Positions 23,036 through 36,243 of a DNA stretch of 64,000 nt are shown here, piece after piece (the first letter of the stretch is position 1; each line of letters opens with the position of its first letter). Under the pieces are notes generated by a model. That model was not told where the DNA came from and did no database searches. It worked only from the letters and a program-made list of their open reading frames with translations. The position numbers were made by a program, and so were the translations under genes. The DNA comes from Eriocheir sinensis (Eukaryota > Arthropoda > Malacostraca > Decapoda > Varunidae), in NCBI RefSeq assembly GCF_024679095.1, contig NW_026111625.1, positions 215,001-279,000 on the forward strand, written 5' to 3'.

Positions 23036-25640
23036 ACAAGGTGGATCAAATTAAAGAAATGGAGAGATGAGGAGGTGTGAGAGAAGATATGGAAAGGAGA
23101 GAAGAGGAAGGAGTGAAGGTAAGGAGGAGGAAGAAGGCGGAGGAGGAGAGCAGAAGGAAGAGGAAGGGGGAGGATAGTAAGAGGAAGCGAAGAGTGAAGT
23201 GCAAAGAGGCAAGGAAGAGAGATAAAAAGAGTCGGTGAGGTGGCGAAGAATGGAAGAAGGAAGGAGGGAAAATATATCACAGGAGCAAGGGGCGGCAGGA
23301 AGGCAAGTTAAAGGTGAGAACTGGGGCAGGGATGATTGTGGGAGAGAGAGAGAGAGGAAGAGGCGAAGACAAGGGAGAAGGAGAGGAAGGGAGAGACACA
23401 CACAGAAAGAGATACAGAGAGAGGGAGAGAAAGAAAGCATCACTCGACAGGAAGGAAAGGTTCAACGATTACTCGGATAACAAGTCGGGAAAATGACGAG
23501 GAAGTGAGATGCTGAGGAGTGAATGAGTGAACTGCGCACGTCAAGATGGGTTTTAGTGTACGGGTTTCCTCCTCACCTTCCCCTACACATGATACAAAGA
23601 GGGGACTAGTTACAGGTTCACGTAGTTGGTGGGATGCTGTGCCAAAATGTGTCTCTTCTTGCCCCAAACTGCTCTCTCTACTCTCTGCACTTCTTTCTAT
23701 GTTGTGCTATACGTTTTCTTTCCTTCCTTCCCTTCCATTATTTGCTGACGTCACTTAATCTACCTGCCTGCCTGCCTAACTACACGTGCTCCAAACTGCT
23801 CTCTCTTCTCTCAGTACTTCTTTCTATTTAGTGATGTACGCGTTTTCTTTCCCCTCCCTCCTCTCCGTTATTTGCTGATGACACTCAATCTCCGCGGGCT
23901 TAAGATGCTGGTTCCCTCTTTGAGTCTAGGTCTTGCCCTTCAGCCCTACACAAGCCCAGGGGCGCCGGAAACACTGCCGCGGAGAGGAAGGGATGACAAG
24001 AGGGATGGGGCGTAAAAAAACAACACTAATAACCATGGGAGCTGCTTTTGTAGACGTGTCATTCCCCTCACAAAGGCGGCTTACGGAGCTGTTCACAAGG
24101 GCCGATGAGGAAAAGGAACGTGGGTAGAGAGTGAACAAAGGGTCGACGGGGGACGGAGACTTGAGAACAGAAGGAGACTCTTGATAATCCTAACACTGAA
24201 TCATGTACGTGGGTCAGATATAATGTACTAGATATGAGTTCAGAATTTACATACGTGGGTTTTCATGCTAGTAATGTAGTGGGGAATGGAAAGGCTATAG
24301 ATATCAGAATGAATCTCGATAAATCTGATTCTCGCATGTAAATCCTGCATTCCTATACGTGGGGATCTTAATCTGATAATGTAGATATTAGTTAGTTCGG
24401 AATTTCGCCGCCAGGAGGGTTAGATGGATTGTGGTTATGTGAAGGTAGACAGACTGTTTACGGCAATACTTTAGTCAGAAGGGAGGGAAGGAGATGGAGG
24501 GAGAGAGGGACGGCTGAAGGGGAATGGGGAAAAGAGGGAGAAAAAGGGAAGGAAGGAGGGGTGGAGAAATAGGGAGAGAAGAGGAAGGAGAGAGAGAGGG
24601 AGAAAGGGACGACTGGAGAGGAATGGAAAAAAAGAAGGAGACAAAGGGGGACGGAAGGATAGATGGATGGAAGGGAAGGAAGGGTAAGGGAGAGAAGAGG
24701 CGATAGAGGCTTTACTGAGAGCTCTATCCGTGTGGTAGCTTATAAATCGTAAACGTCATATGATCTAAGAGCGTTTTCCTTCCGTATAACAACGCTGTCT
24801 AGACGGGATGATCAACGAAACGAACAGTGCGGTGCGGGAGGCTTGCGGAATCATATAAAAACACCAAAAAAGTTGTAGTGCGGGACTTGAATCTGGTATA
24901 CCTTCTTTCACTGCACGCAATACGACTCTACGCTTTTGTTTCATTATAATCTTTCCTGCATTAGACTTTTTTTTTTATCAAGGGGTGACTTGGGTGAGGG
25001 TACCGTTGTGAGGAGTGATATTTAAGAGTTTTGTTTCATATGATTATCTATGTATCATTTTTCTTTTCAATGGGTGGTATGGCTGAGGATATCGCTGTTA
25101 GGATTGAGAGAATAACCAGAAATCGGAGAATCACTAAAACAGGAACAGAGAGACAGAGATGGCGACCTGCTAGCAAACGGCAGTAGACACTAAGGTAAGT
25201 ACACGGGTGGTAAGTACATGGCCGGTGGTATACGGGTGGTTAGTACATGGACGTTGGTACTACTTAAACAGGGGGTGGCGCAGGAACACAGTCTCATCAA
25301 CCGCATCTTCTACCAGTTTGCCTTCGCCCTCGCCTTCCTCTCTTCGCGCCGTCCGAGTCGAGGCGTTGCGACATACATAGGCTCGAGCCCCGCAGGAAAT
25401 GTCTGGAGAAATTCCGTAATGACCCTCGGCAGAGCATGACACGAGAGAGTGCCTTCACCCTTACGAGGACCCGGGAGGCTGCTGCAACGGGCCCAGAAGA
25501 CAGTAGCACGAAAATTACATGTACAAGAGATATTGTTGGTAGTGGTGGTAGTACAGTAGTGATAGTGGTAGTAGTAGTGATACCTTAACCAACACTACGA
25601 CTAAACTACTACATCTACTACTATCAAAACAACTACTACT
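23036..25640. other. Purine-rich, then unique DNA; no gene seen
   Basis: 23,036-23,470 and 24,480-24,710 are GGA/GGGA-rich. At 23,660-23,880 a ctgctctctctwctctc...gctgaygacactyaatct block is duplicated imperfectly at about 140-bp spacing. The remainder is unique. No conserved protein. Confidence 0.5.
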
Positions 25641-25644
25641 ACTA

Positions 25645-25686
25645 TTAATACTCCTTCTCCTCCTCCTCCTCCTCCTCCTCCTCCTC

Positions 25687-25724
<38 letters not shown>

Positions 25725-25730
25725 GCAACT
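25645..25730. repeat. (CTC)n/(TAC)n microsatellite
   Basis: About 12 TCC triplets run into about 13 TAC triplets, the same arrangement as at 14,915-14,962. Confidence 0.92.
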
Positions 25731-26107
25731 ACTAAAAAAAGGACGGCACATGACTAGTTACCTCGGAAGGATACTCAGGTTATAAGTTACTGGGACAAAC
25801 AAGCTATAAGGAAGTAAAACCATGTAAAAATAGATACACTATATATACACGTGAGCGACACAAGGAAGGGAAGAACACTAGGTAAAAGGTTAACCAAGAA
25901 CACGAACGGAACACAAACAGAACCATCAAAACAAGGAAGGAAGCGAAGACAACAATTTGTGGCACTACATCAAACCAAAGACAGGAGTGAACGTAAACTA
26001 AAAAAACAAGCATCACTATAAGATTCCATTGGGTTACGACACACGGATGAATGTCTAGACGGTGTAAAACGGAGATATTGGTGGTGTGTCTATACGCAAG
26101 CCCGCAC

Positions 26108-26145
<38 letters not shown>

Positions 26146-26198
26146 GGCTGACCTTCCTTCCACCGACGCGCCCCATGACAGCTCAATGCCAGTTCATT

Positions 26199-26285
<87 letters not shown>

Positions 26286-26301
26286 AACACAAACACAAAC
26301 A

Positions 26302-26352
<51 letters not shown>

Positions 26353-26476
26353 CCCAAAAACGAGCTGCAGCTGCTAACACAAGGAAGATAACACTACTTG
26401 GGAAGAAAAATTGTGCCGAGAAGGTCTTGATCTTCATAATATAACCATCACTTGAGTTTAACCTCCTGGCAAACCT

Positions 26477-26525
<49 letters not shown>
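26108..26525. repeat. Three (CA)n tracts
   Basis: 26,109-26,142; 26,201-26,350, with five ACACAA interruptions in the middle (about 26,275-26,305); and 26,478-26,522. These generate the His/Thr and Cys/Val open frames on the two strands. Confidence 0.95.
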
Positions 26526-26526
<1 letters not shown>

Positions 26527-27126
26527 GGGACCACAGAGCAACGTGACCCATGAAGAAGAGGGCAGCGGAGGAGAGCAAGGCTGGGCAGAAGGTTGAGCTA
26601 GGATGAGGCGGAGGACGAGGTGGAGGAAAGGGGAGATGAAGGGACGGTTGGAAGGGGGGAAGGAGGGGAAAGGGAGGAAGACGAGGCTGCTGGGGCGTCT
26701 AGGGTTGGGCTGGGCGGGTCGCGGGGCACAGAAACGAACGGGCAGCAGCAGGAAGACGCCATTACCCCCATTACAACTTCCTGTCTGTCTTGTGTGTGGC
26801 TGATTCGACGCAACTCTTACGGAAGCCCCCTGTCCACTACTTCTCTTCTCTTCTCTTCTCTCTCTCTCTCTCTGTGTTTGCATCTTTTTTCTTGTCTTCA
26901 TCAACTTTTCCTTCTTATTTATTGCTCCTGTTGCTTTCTCCTTTTTTGTTGTTGTTGTAAATCTCTCTCTCTCTCTCTCGACCTAAACCCCATTCCCTCG
27001 CTTGTCTCTCTCAACACAAAGTCATATTCAGTCTAAACTTCCGCTGCGGAGTCAAAGTTTAAGGCTTAAACCTTTAGGACTTATTTGCAAGTATGATAAA
27101 TCCCTGGAGGAAATGAGAGCAAGCAG

Positions 27127-27128
<2 letters not shown>

Positions 27129-27207
<79 letters not shown>

Positions 27208-27222
27208 ACACCCACACTCACA

Positions 27223-27262
<40 letters not shown>
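27129..27262. repeat. (CA)n microsatellite with a CACTCA interruption
   Basis: Two pure CA runs (27,129-27,206 and 27,228-27,261) are separated by a ccacacccacactcacactc patch. Confidence 0.95.
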
Positions 27263-27693
27263 GGGAAGGAGGAACGCCATCATCACACCTCAGTCTTTTA
27301 CAGTCCTGCAACACCACCTCGAGAGAGACTCACGCCCGAAGAGTGCACAGAGGAAGGAAGGAAGGAGCAGCCCCTCGCCCCCATCCCCCCCACGCCCTCC
27401 GTCACCGCCCTGGCGCGTCTCCTCACCACAAGACGTTACGTGAGCTGCACCTGACTCCCCCACCATAGCTGAACTCTCCCCCCTTAACCCCTCCCATACC
27501 CTCTCTCCCCTTCCCACCACAACCTACTCCTGTGACTTGTGAATTGAAACCTTGATGTCGTGTTGACTGATGATGTTTCTATTTATACTTCCTCACTGAT
27601 GTTGAAATGGGGACACCTATGCGTCGGTAACTGCCTTGGTTGTCCCTGTGGCCTTGATGTCTGCTTTTTGGGGCGCGGGTGAGGGTCATAGAT

Positions 27694-28235
27694 TGGTATT
27701 CTTAGACGACCCTGCCTCTCACATCAACAATTTCCAAAGGCCAAAACGGAGATCACCCGGGTTCTAATGAGTGTTTTTCTAGGTTCAAGGTACAGAAGAA
27801 GGGTCAAACTACCACCAGGGTTATTAAACTACTCCTGGAAAGGCCCACAACTCCTATGAAAGCCTTGTCAAATATGTGTGTTTGGGCGACGAAGTGTTTA
27901 ACAATCCGGCCAATAAAGTCGGGTAACGTGCAGTTAATGGAAGTGAAAGACCGGCGGCCACGACACTGATGGAGAACCCTTGATCGAGAGATATATTTCA
28001 CGGTAGCAAGCACTCCGAAAAGCCTGTATGAACGGACTACACTAAGATCAGTATTCTCAGACGTTTCTGCCTCTGATATCGACTATTTCCAAAGGCCGAC
28101 AAGGAGATCAATTGCGTTCTATTGAGTGTTTTCGTCGGTTCATGGTACAAAATAACGATCAAACTACCAGCAGGGTCATAAAACTACCAAGTGCCCAGAA
28201 CTCCTACGTTATCAAATGTGTTTCAAATGTTTAAG
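27694..28235 (+). repeat. Dispersed repeat family R2, two head-to-tail copies
   Basis: The copies at 27,694-27,905 and 28,049-28,235 carry the ordered R2 landmarks: ttccaaaggccaaaacg, ttctaatgagtgttttt, ggtacagaagaagg, a ttattaaactactcc block, tatgaaagccttgtc and gtgtttgggcgac. Together with 3,899-4,200 this shows R2 tends to occur as direct doublets. No coding sequence. Confidence 0.75.
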
Positions 28236-28289
28236 AATATGTCCCTAAAAGCTAAGTTCAATGAGTCACAAATCCCCAAGCAAGATAAA

Positions 28290-28890
28290 AAGACAAGACA
28301 GCGAGAGATTGAAAAGAGACAAAACAAAGACAGACTGAAGAAAGAAGACAAACCACGAACTGATGAAAAAAATGACCAACAGAGAAGACAAGCCAGAAAC
28401 CAGAAACAGACAGAAGAGAAGACAAACCAGAGACAGACTGAGGAGAGAAGACAAACGACGAACTGAAGAAAAAAAATGACCAACAGAGAAGACAAGCCAG
28501 AAACCAGAAACAGACAGAAGAGAAGACAAACCAGAGACAGACTGAGGAGAGAAGACAAACCAAAGACAGACTGAAGAAAGAAGACAAACGACAAACTGAA
28601 GAAAAAAGAGGCGACCAACAGAGAAGACAAGCCAGAAACAGACAGAAAAGACAAGCCAGAGACAGACTGAGGAGAGAAGACAAACCAAAGACAGACTGAA
28701 GAAAGAAGACAAACGACAAACTGAAGAAAAAAAAGGCGATCAACAGAGAAGACAAGCCATAAACAGACAGAAAAGACAAACCAGAGACAGACTGAGGAGA
28801 GAAGACAAACCAAAGACAGACTGAGGAGAGAAGACAAACCAAAGAAAGACTGGAAAGAGGCGACAAACCAACGACAGACGGAAAAGACAA
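28290..28890. repeat. Purine minisatellite with about 125-bp higher-order unit
   Basis: The basic motif is gacaaaccagagacagactg with 27-30 bp spacing. A larger unit (gaagacaaac start at 28,551 and 28,676) repeats at 125 bp with near identity. All three minus-strand frames are open for 148-236 residues because the repeat contains no stop on that strand. Confidence 0.88.
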
Positions 28891-28899
28891 GAACTGCCA

Positions 28900-29735
28900 G
28901 GACCGGAAGTGGTCGGTGGACTATGACCCTCACGCTGCCGAGGCCTCGCTCCCTCTCTCCTCACTCGGCTGGGCACCGCGGCGACGCCCAGCCCTCCCTC
29001 CTTCCTTAGCTAAAGTTCTCTCAGCCTTTCCTGCGTGTATTACTATGCTGACAACATTCTTCAACAACTCCTCCCCAGAAATTGATCTCTCTTCTGGCAT
29101 CTCATTCTTTTTTCTTTTAGTGGAGCAGGGCATGGCAGACTTTTTTCGTTGTTCTTTTGTTTTTTGCCTTTGAGCTGCCTCCCATGCCGTAAAAAAAACC
29201 CCGAAGACAAGTATAGGAGAGCATTTACCCTTTCCACGTTAATGTCCTTCACAAATGGCAAACGATGCGGTAAAGCGACCACCTCCACGACCTCTGTTCC
29301 CGGGCCGTCGTGAGTGAGTCGCCACAGGTTGGTTGTCAGTCGTGCGGTTACCACAATGACGGGAATAAGAGAGGAAACAACAACGCGGTGACATAAACCC
29401 TCGCCCGCCGCACACCGCAGAGCGTGGCAGCCCGTGCACCTCCTGACCCTGGCCGACCCTCGCCTTCCTCCTCCCATGAGAATCGTGTCCCGGCCCCTGC
29501 GCTGCAAAGGGTTCCGAGGACAAGAAGAAAAGTAAGGTAGGTGTTTTAGCGGCAACTTCGCATCCTCCGGTCAGCTATTTTTTGTTTGTTATCCAATAAG
29601 AAGGAGTTAGGTGAGTACTTCACGTGTGTATATGCATGGATGTTAAATCATTCCTACCGCAGATCCAGGAACGAATAAAAGTTTTGCCCATCAACACATG
29701 TTCAGTTTAGTATGATTAGATTCGAGTCGTTCTTT
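28900..29735. other. Intronic unique DNA; no confident gene
   Basis: A minus-strand open frame of 164 residues (29,061-29,555) is of mixed composition but has no family motif I recognise, and it overlaps another open frame on the same strand. I do not call it. Confidence 0.45.
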
Positions 29736-29737
29736 TT

Positions 29738-29747
29738 TGTGTGTGTG

Positions 29748-29827
<80 letters not shown>
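29738..29827. repeat. (GT)n microsatellite
   Basis: GT run of about 90 bp with single GC interruptions near both ends. Confidence 0.95.
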
Positions 29828-29829
<2 letters not shown>

Positions 29830-30430
29830 CGTCGGTGCGTATTTCCCCTTCAATTTACACTCAAAATTGCGCGACCCCTGAACCAGCTCGCCCTTTCTTC
29901 CGGAGCGGAGTCACGTGACTGACCAAGGTCACCACCGCAGGGTCACAGCCCCCTGCCCTGCCCCTGCCCGCCGCGCCGCCGCCCTCCTCACCCTTCCCTT
30001 CTCCTCCTCTGTCTCCGCATCGGTGACTCATCTTCGTCGCCTCGTCACGGGAAGAAGCCACATGCAAATATGTAACTTGTATCAGACTAATGTTTGCACG
30101 ACGCGGTTGCCATTCCTTTGTGCGCGTTGCAGTTTATCATGTTCTTTTATTACCTATTCGACATTTACAGGCAGCGATATCCTAAAATTTTGGTATCTAA
30201 ACCCCTTAGCTTATTGTTCGAGGCACAGGACCAGAAGACGAAACGACCTACAAGAGACCCGGATCCGAAATTGTGGAGGATATAGTTTCCTTGCTATTTA
30301 ATATATGAAAAAGCTGCAGTACATTTTTCATATATTATACATTTTTCTTCCCAAGGGAGTGAAAAGAATGAAGACAAAGAGGGCAGTGAAGGCAGAGGCC
30401 ACCATGCATGCACTACTTCGCCTGTAAACA

Positions 30431-30475
<45 letters not shown>

Positions 30476-30857
30476 GCTCCCTAGTGACACCTGTAGAATG
30501 TCACACACCGGATCTTTTCGTTCCTTCCTGCTGGTGAAACTCGGGCCGCGGCGCCGCTTGCTGGCTGACACAGGCTGACACACGGCACGGAGAGGCACGC
30601 TGACTGCCGGCGGAAGGAGAGCCACGCCCCCCTCCGCCCCCCACACCTCCCCCCCTTTGCCTCCGAGCCGCGAGTCCCCCTTTCTCCCCTCACCCGGCGC
30701 CGCTCCCTCCCTCCATCCCACCCCCTCCTCATCCCGGCTTCTCTCCCTCCCTTGCTCCCAATTGCTCTGGAATGTGGATTAATGTTCCGTTTAGAAAGGA
30801 GGATGGCGACGAGGCTCTCCCACACGGTGACACACACACGCACACGCACACGCACAC

Positions 30858-30908
<51 letters not shown>
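30431..30908. repeat. Two (CA)n tracts flanking a GC-rich block
   Basis: 30,431-30,472 and 30,829-30,908, the second with CACACG interruptions at its left end. The 30,480-30,760 interval between them is C-rich without a recognised gene. Confidence 0.92.
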
Positions 30909-30909
<1 letters not shown>

Positions 30910-31229
30910 CCAATATCCCTCCACACACACACGAGAGCGCCTGATAACCACATGTGCGAGATGATCCAACAAAATCATGCGCAGTTAACACGATGACTGG
31001 TGCTCAAGTGTTTGTGTATAAAATAAACGCCGCCCACACACACACTCCCAACACATGGCTACAAGCTGAATACTACAACAAAGGTTATATTCCACTCCCG
31101 TGACGAGATAGAGGCTTATTTCGAACGCAACCCCCCCCGCCCCCCCCCCCCCCTCACACACACTCGCCTCCTCCCCTCCACCTATAACACACATGAAGCA
31201 TAATGGGGAGAGAGAAAACAAAAGAAATG

Positions 31230-31775
31230 GGAAACGAAGCGTGAAAGTCGAACATCTTATAAAAAAAACGTATTCCTTTGCTAGTGACGAAATTACTAAA
31301 AGAAAACGAAGGAGAGACAAAAAAAAACTGTCCCACCATTGGAGGAGAGAAGTTAAGTATAAGGCAGTGTGTAAGTAAAATAAGGGATTGAAATAAGTCG
31401 ATGAACATCATATAAAATGCCTACATTTACTCGTGACGAAGTGTGATGAGGAGGAAGTTGAGAGAGAACTATCTCACCACTGAAGAGAGAAGTAAAATCA
31501 GTAAGCGTTCGTATGTAAGTAAAATAAGAGCTTGAAATAAGTCGGTGAGCATCGTATAAAATCACTTCTTTTACTCGTGACGAAGTATGAAGAGGAGGAA
31601 GTTGAGAGAGAACTATTTCACCACTGGAAGGGAGAAGTATAATCAGTAAGTGTTCGTATGTAAGTAAAATAATAGCTTGAAATAAGTCGGTGAGCATCGT
31701 ATAAAATCACTTCTTTTACTCGTGACGAAGTGTGAAGAGGAGGAAGTTGAGAGAAGAACTATCCCACCACTGGCA
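31230..31775. repeat. Tandem repeat, about 145-bp unit, three to four copies
   Basis: The landmark gtcggtgagcatcgtataaa (or gtcgatgaacatcatataaa) occurs at 31,397, 31,541 and 31,687. Each is followed by a tttactcgtgacgaagtg block, gaggaggaagttgagag and an aactatcccaccactgg block. A diverged copy precedes them from about 31,240. Confidence 0.85.
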
Positions 31776-32029
31776 GCAAGGAGCGAGAGGCGGCGTTGCT
31801 CCTCCTGGGGGTGCACGAGGCGCCCCTCCAACGATGTGATGGAGCAAATGTTTTCCAACGAGCAATTAACCTCCGGACTCCCTCACACTCTCTCCTTCCT
31901 GGGCCACTCGACCGCTCATCCTCGGCGCCTCCTTCGGTGTCGCCCTCATTTGTCTTCATCTCTCTCTCTCATTTTGGCTTACGTTTTTAAGTGATTTTTG
32001 GTCGGTTTTTGTAATTTTCTTTCTCATTT

Positions 32030-32700
32030 ATTTTATCTTACGTTTTCAATGATTTTTGGTCGGCTTTGTAATTCTCTCTCTCTCTCTCTCTTTATCTTAT
32101 TAGACGTTTTATAATGTTTGTTTTAGGTCGGGTTCTTATTTTTCTTTCTTTTCTTTTCTTGTGTAAATATTTGTGTTATATATACGTTTGTTCTTCAGTA
32201 GTTTTCTTTTCTTAGTTCTTTTTTTTTGTTATCTTCTCTTTTTCTCTTTTTCTTCTATTTCTCTTTCTTCTTTTTTCTAGTTTTTTTTTGCTTATTCTCT
32301 TTTTCTTTCGTCTTCGTCATCACTATCATTATCATCTCCATCTTTTTTCTTTTTTTCTTAGTTTTTTCTGTTACTGTTATCTTTTGTTTTCCTTCTCATT
32401 CCCTCTTTTTCCTATCTTTCGTCTTCGTTATCACCATCACCATCACCTTTTCCTCCCTTTTCAAGATCATCGTCACTACATTATCATTCTTCTACTTCTT
32501 CTTCTTCGACCCCCAAAGAGCAGCCTGACCTCACCCAACCCACCACCGCTAACTCCACCTACTTCCTCAGCCTCACTCACCTCTTCCCCTGAACTCTTTC
32601 CCTCTCCTCCTCCTCCTCTTCCCTTCCCCCGCGAGTCTCCAGGTTACGCAAAGAAGGTATTGGATGAGAAGGAAACGCTCACCTCATTTTAGACTACCTG
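32030..32700. repeat. Thymine-rich (TTTTC)n/(TC)n block
   Basis: Plus-strand T/C-rich DNA with short (TC)n at 32,072-32,092 and (CATCAC)n-like units at 32,320 and 32,430. No gene. Confidence 0.6.
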
Positions 32701-32879
32701 GCGTGTTGACTGGCTTTCGGGGACCATCATCGTAATCATTATTTATACAGATTCTTTGAGGCAAGTATGTAAGTATTCGGATCACGTTACTGTTACGATT
32801 GACACTGAGACACGCACACCCACCCATCTAGTACCGTTCCCTTACACACCCATCCATCCCCCTAATACGCCTACATCCC

Positions 32880-33245
32880 CCCCACCATAAACAGACTCTG
32901 CCCCACCACACACAAACAGACCCTTCCCTCCTCCGCCTCCCCACACACAAGCAGACCCTTCCCTCCTCCGCCCCCACACACAAACAGACACTTCCCTCCT
33001 CCCCACACACAAACAGACCCTTCCCTCCTCCCCAACACACAAACAGATCTTTCCCTCCTCCCCTCACACACAAACAGACCCTTCCCTCCTCCCCAACACA
33101 CAAACATATCTTTCCCTGCTCTCCCCACACACAAACAGACCCTCCCCCCGACACAAATAGACCCTCCCCCAACACAAACAGACCCTCTCCCCTACACACA
33201 AACAGACCTTTCCCCACACATCCCCCAATACACACTGACCCCCCC
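32880..33245. repeat. Minisatellite, about 30-35 bp unit
   Basis: Ten or more units of cacacaaacagacccttccc plus a ctcctcccc tail. Minus-strand open frames (CVGEEGRVCL-like repeats) are products of the array in different phases. Confidence 0.88.
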
Positions 33246-33689
33246 CACCCTCACACACACACACAAACACAAACCGACCCCATCTCTCCATCCGCACACA
33301 TTGATAGAGGGATACAAGAGAGACCGATGTCGGCTGTTAATCTTCTAATAAAACATTACGGTGTCACGCGGGTCGCCCCAGCAGCGGCGGGCGTGGTGCT
33401 ACGGGAGCAATCGCCCATTAACCTCACCCCGCGTGCCGTCGCGCCCCTCTGCCCCCCCCTGCCCCCATCGGCCTGGCCTCTCACCCTTCACCCCGCCAGC
33501 GACGCTCCGGGTGACTTCAGGGGCCTTCGCCTTCCCCAGAAAACTTACGACACGTCCGCCACACTTGTCTGGGAGATCGCCCCCCGCGCCTCCCTCCCCC
33601 AGGACGTCCCACTCCCCCCCCCAGTCATTCATCGCCACCAAATTACCTGCGCTGACTCACACTCAACACAAACAGTCTGACTCGTAAAT

Positions 33690-34640
33690 ATCTACCGCCG
33701 TGGAGACGTGGATTTCTCTTTTGCTTTTCTATATGTTTCATGATTTTTTTTCTTTTTGGGGTCAATGTCGTACTTACAGAAGATAAAATGAGCTTGACTA
33801 TAATGACAAAAACGCCAAGTAAACGACAGAAATTGACGGAAACCTTAATAACTACCACCATGAGGAGATGTGGATTTATTTTGCTTTTTTTTTATATATT
33901 TTACGATTTTTTTTCTTCTTGATGTTAATATCGTGAAAAAAAAAGAAGTTAAAGATGATCCAAACTTTGATAACGGAAAAGCCAAATAAACGGCGATATA
34001 TCTACCACCATGAGATGTAGATTTCTTTTGCTTTTTTTATATATTTTACGATTTTTTTTTCTTCTTGATGTTAATATCGTGAAAATAAAAAAAGTTAAAG
34101 ATGATCCAAACTTTGATAACGGAAAAGCCAAATAAACAGCGATATATCTACCACCAAGAGATGTAGATTTCTCTTGCTTTTTTTATATATATTTTTTTCT
34201 ACTTGATGTTAATATCGTGTAAAAATAAGAAAGCTAAAAATGAGCCTAACTTTAATAATAGAAACGCCAAATAAACGACGATATATTTACCACCAAGAAG
34301 ATATGTGATTTTTTTTGCTTTTTTTATATTTTGATTTTTTCTTCTTGATGATACTGTCGTGTAATGAGCCTAACTTCGATAACAGAAATGCCAAATAAAC
34401 GAGATGAGCAGATTCAATTTTTCTTTTTCTCATTTATTCATCTTATTTTTTTTCTTCTTGGTGTTAAAGTCGGTCTAGTAAAAGCTAAAATTGAGCCTCG
34501 CTAACACAAACAGAAAGCAAACAACACAAAAAGACTGAAACGTAATTGATATATACATTCATAAAGAGACGGATTTTCAATAGTTTTTCTTCTCTTTCAT
34601 CATCATTCTTCTTGGTGTTAATGCCCTACTTACGAGAGCT
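33690..34640. repeat. Tandem repeat, about 143-bp unit, six or more copies
   Basis: Landmarks per unit are tctaccaccatgagatg (33,854, 34,001, 34,149, 34,289 and diverged flanking copies), poly-T with tatatattttacg, cttcttgatgttaatatcgt and aaagccaaataaacg. Divergence rises toward the right end, the usual pattern of array ageing. Confidence 0.85.
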
Positions 34641-35162
34641 AAGTGGGACGCCGATCAAAGAACCAAAACAGAGATCATAGAACTAAATAAAAACGAGTCT
34701 GCCTGAATGAAGAACCAAGAAACACATGTGAATATCTAGCTCAACAGATGTTCCTGAATTCTCCTTCCTCATTATAGTTTAAGTTAGGTTTAAATGTATT
34801 CTTCTTACTTTTCCTTATCATAACAGGAGCTACGTGCAAGTCTTTAACCGGGAAGCCAAACCGCACGAGTATAAACAGTTAAAAATAAAAGTAGGTATGG
34901 CAAACAAGCAAAGAGAAAATATAACCTGATACCGTGAACACCTGAACCACTATTATTCCATTATTGCATCCGATTGTGGTCAGCCAGTAACGAAACTCCA
35001 CCTTACGTTGTTATTTTCTGTATACACCGCCGCCTCCCTTTCTCCTCGTGTGCATGCAGCGTTCCTTTCGTAGCTAGCTTTCCTTTGTCCTACTTTTCCC
35101 TTGGACTTTGAAAAACGATATGAACTTCGATAAGAAACTTTTCACCTCACTTCCTTTGATAC

Positions 35163-35943
<781 letters not shown>

Positions 35944-36243
35944 AAGAAATGTTTTAACCCGAGACACGCATTACTGTCGACGAGCTACATTCCGCTTCAC
36001 GGTAATGCATCGCCTATTTTCTACGTAACTTCTCGTACCTTTAATTCTTCTCATTCCATTTCATTTCACCCAAAAAGACGTGAATCAAATGTAGCGTTCC
36101 CGGTTTACACAAGTGGCATATACACCGACGTTTAGCACAGAGCATCATTCTAATGGAGCTAAAGAGTGTAAGATACCAACAAGTCCTACTGAGGAGACGA
36201 AAGTATGGAAGAACAAAGACAAACAGCAAGGCAGGCTACTCAC

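Noticed and set aside
28223..28933. Cys/Ser/Leu-rich minus-strand frames up to 236 residues resembling membrane repeats
   Set aside because: All three minus frames are open because of the purine minisatellite; no frame has a start and flanks of its own.
29061..29555. 164-residue minus-strand frame of mixed composition
   Set aside because: No family motif, overlapping alternative frame on the same strand, and no splice or start support.
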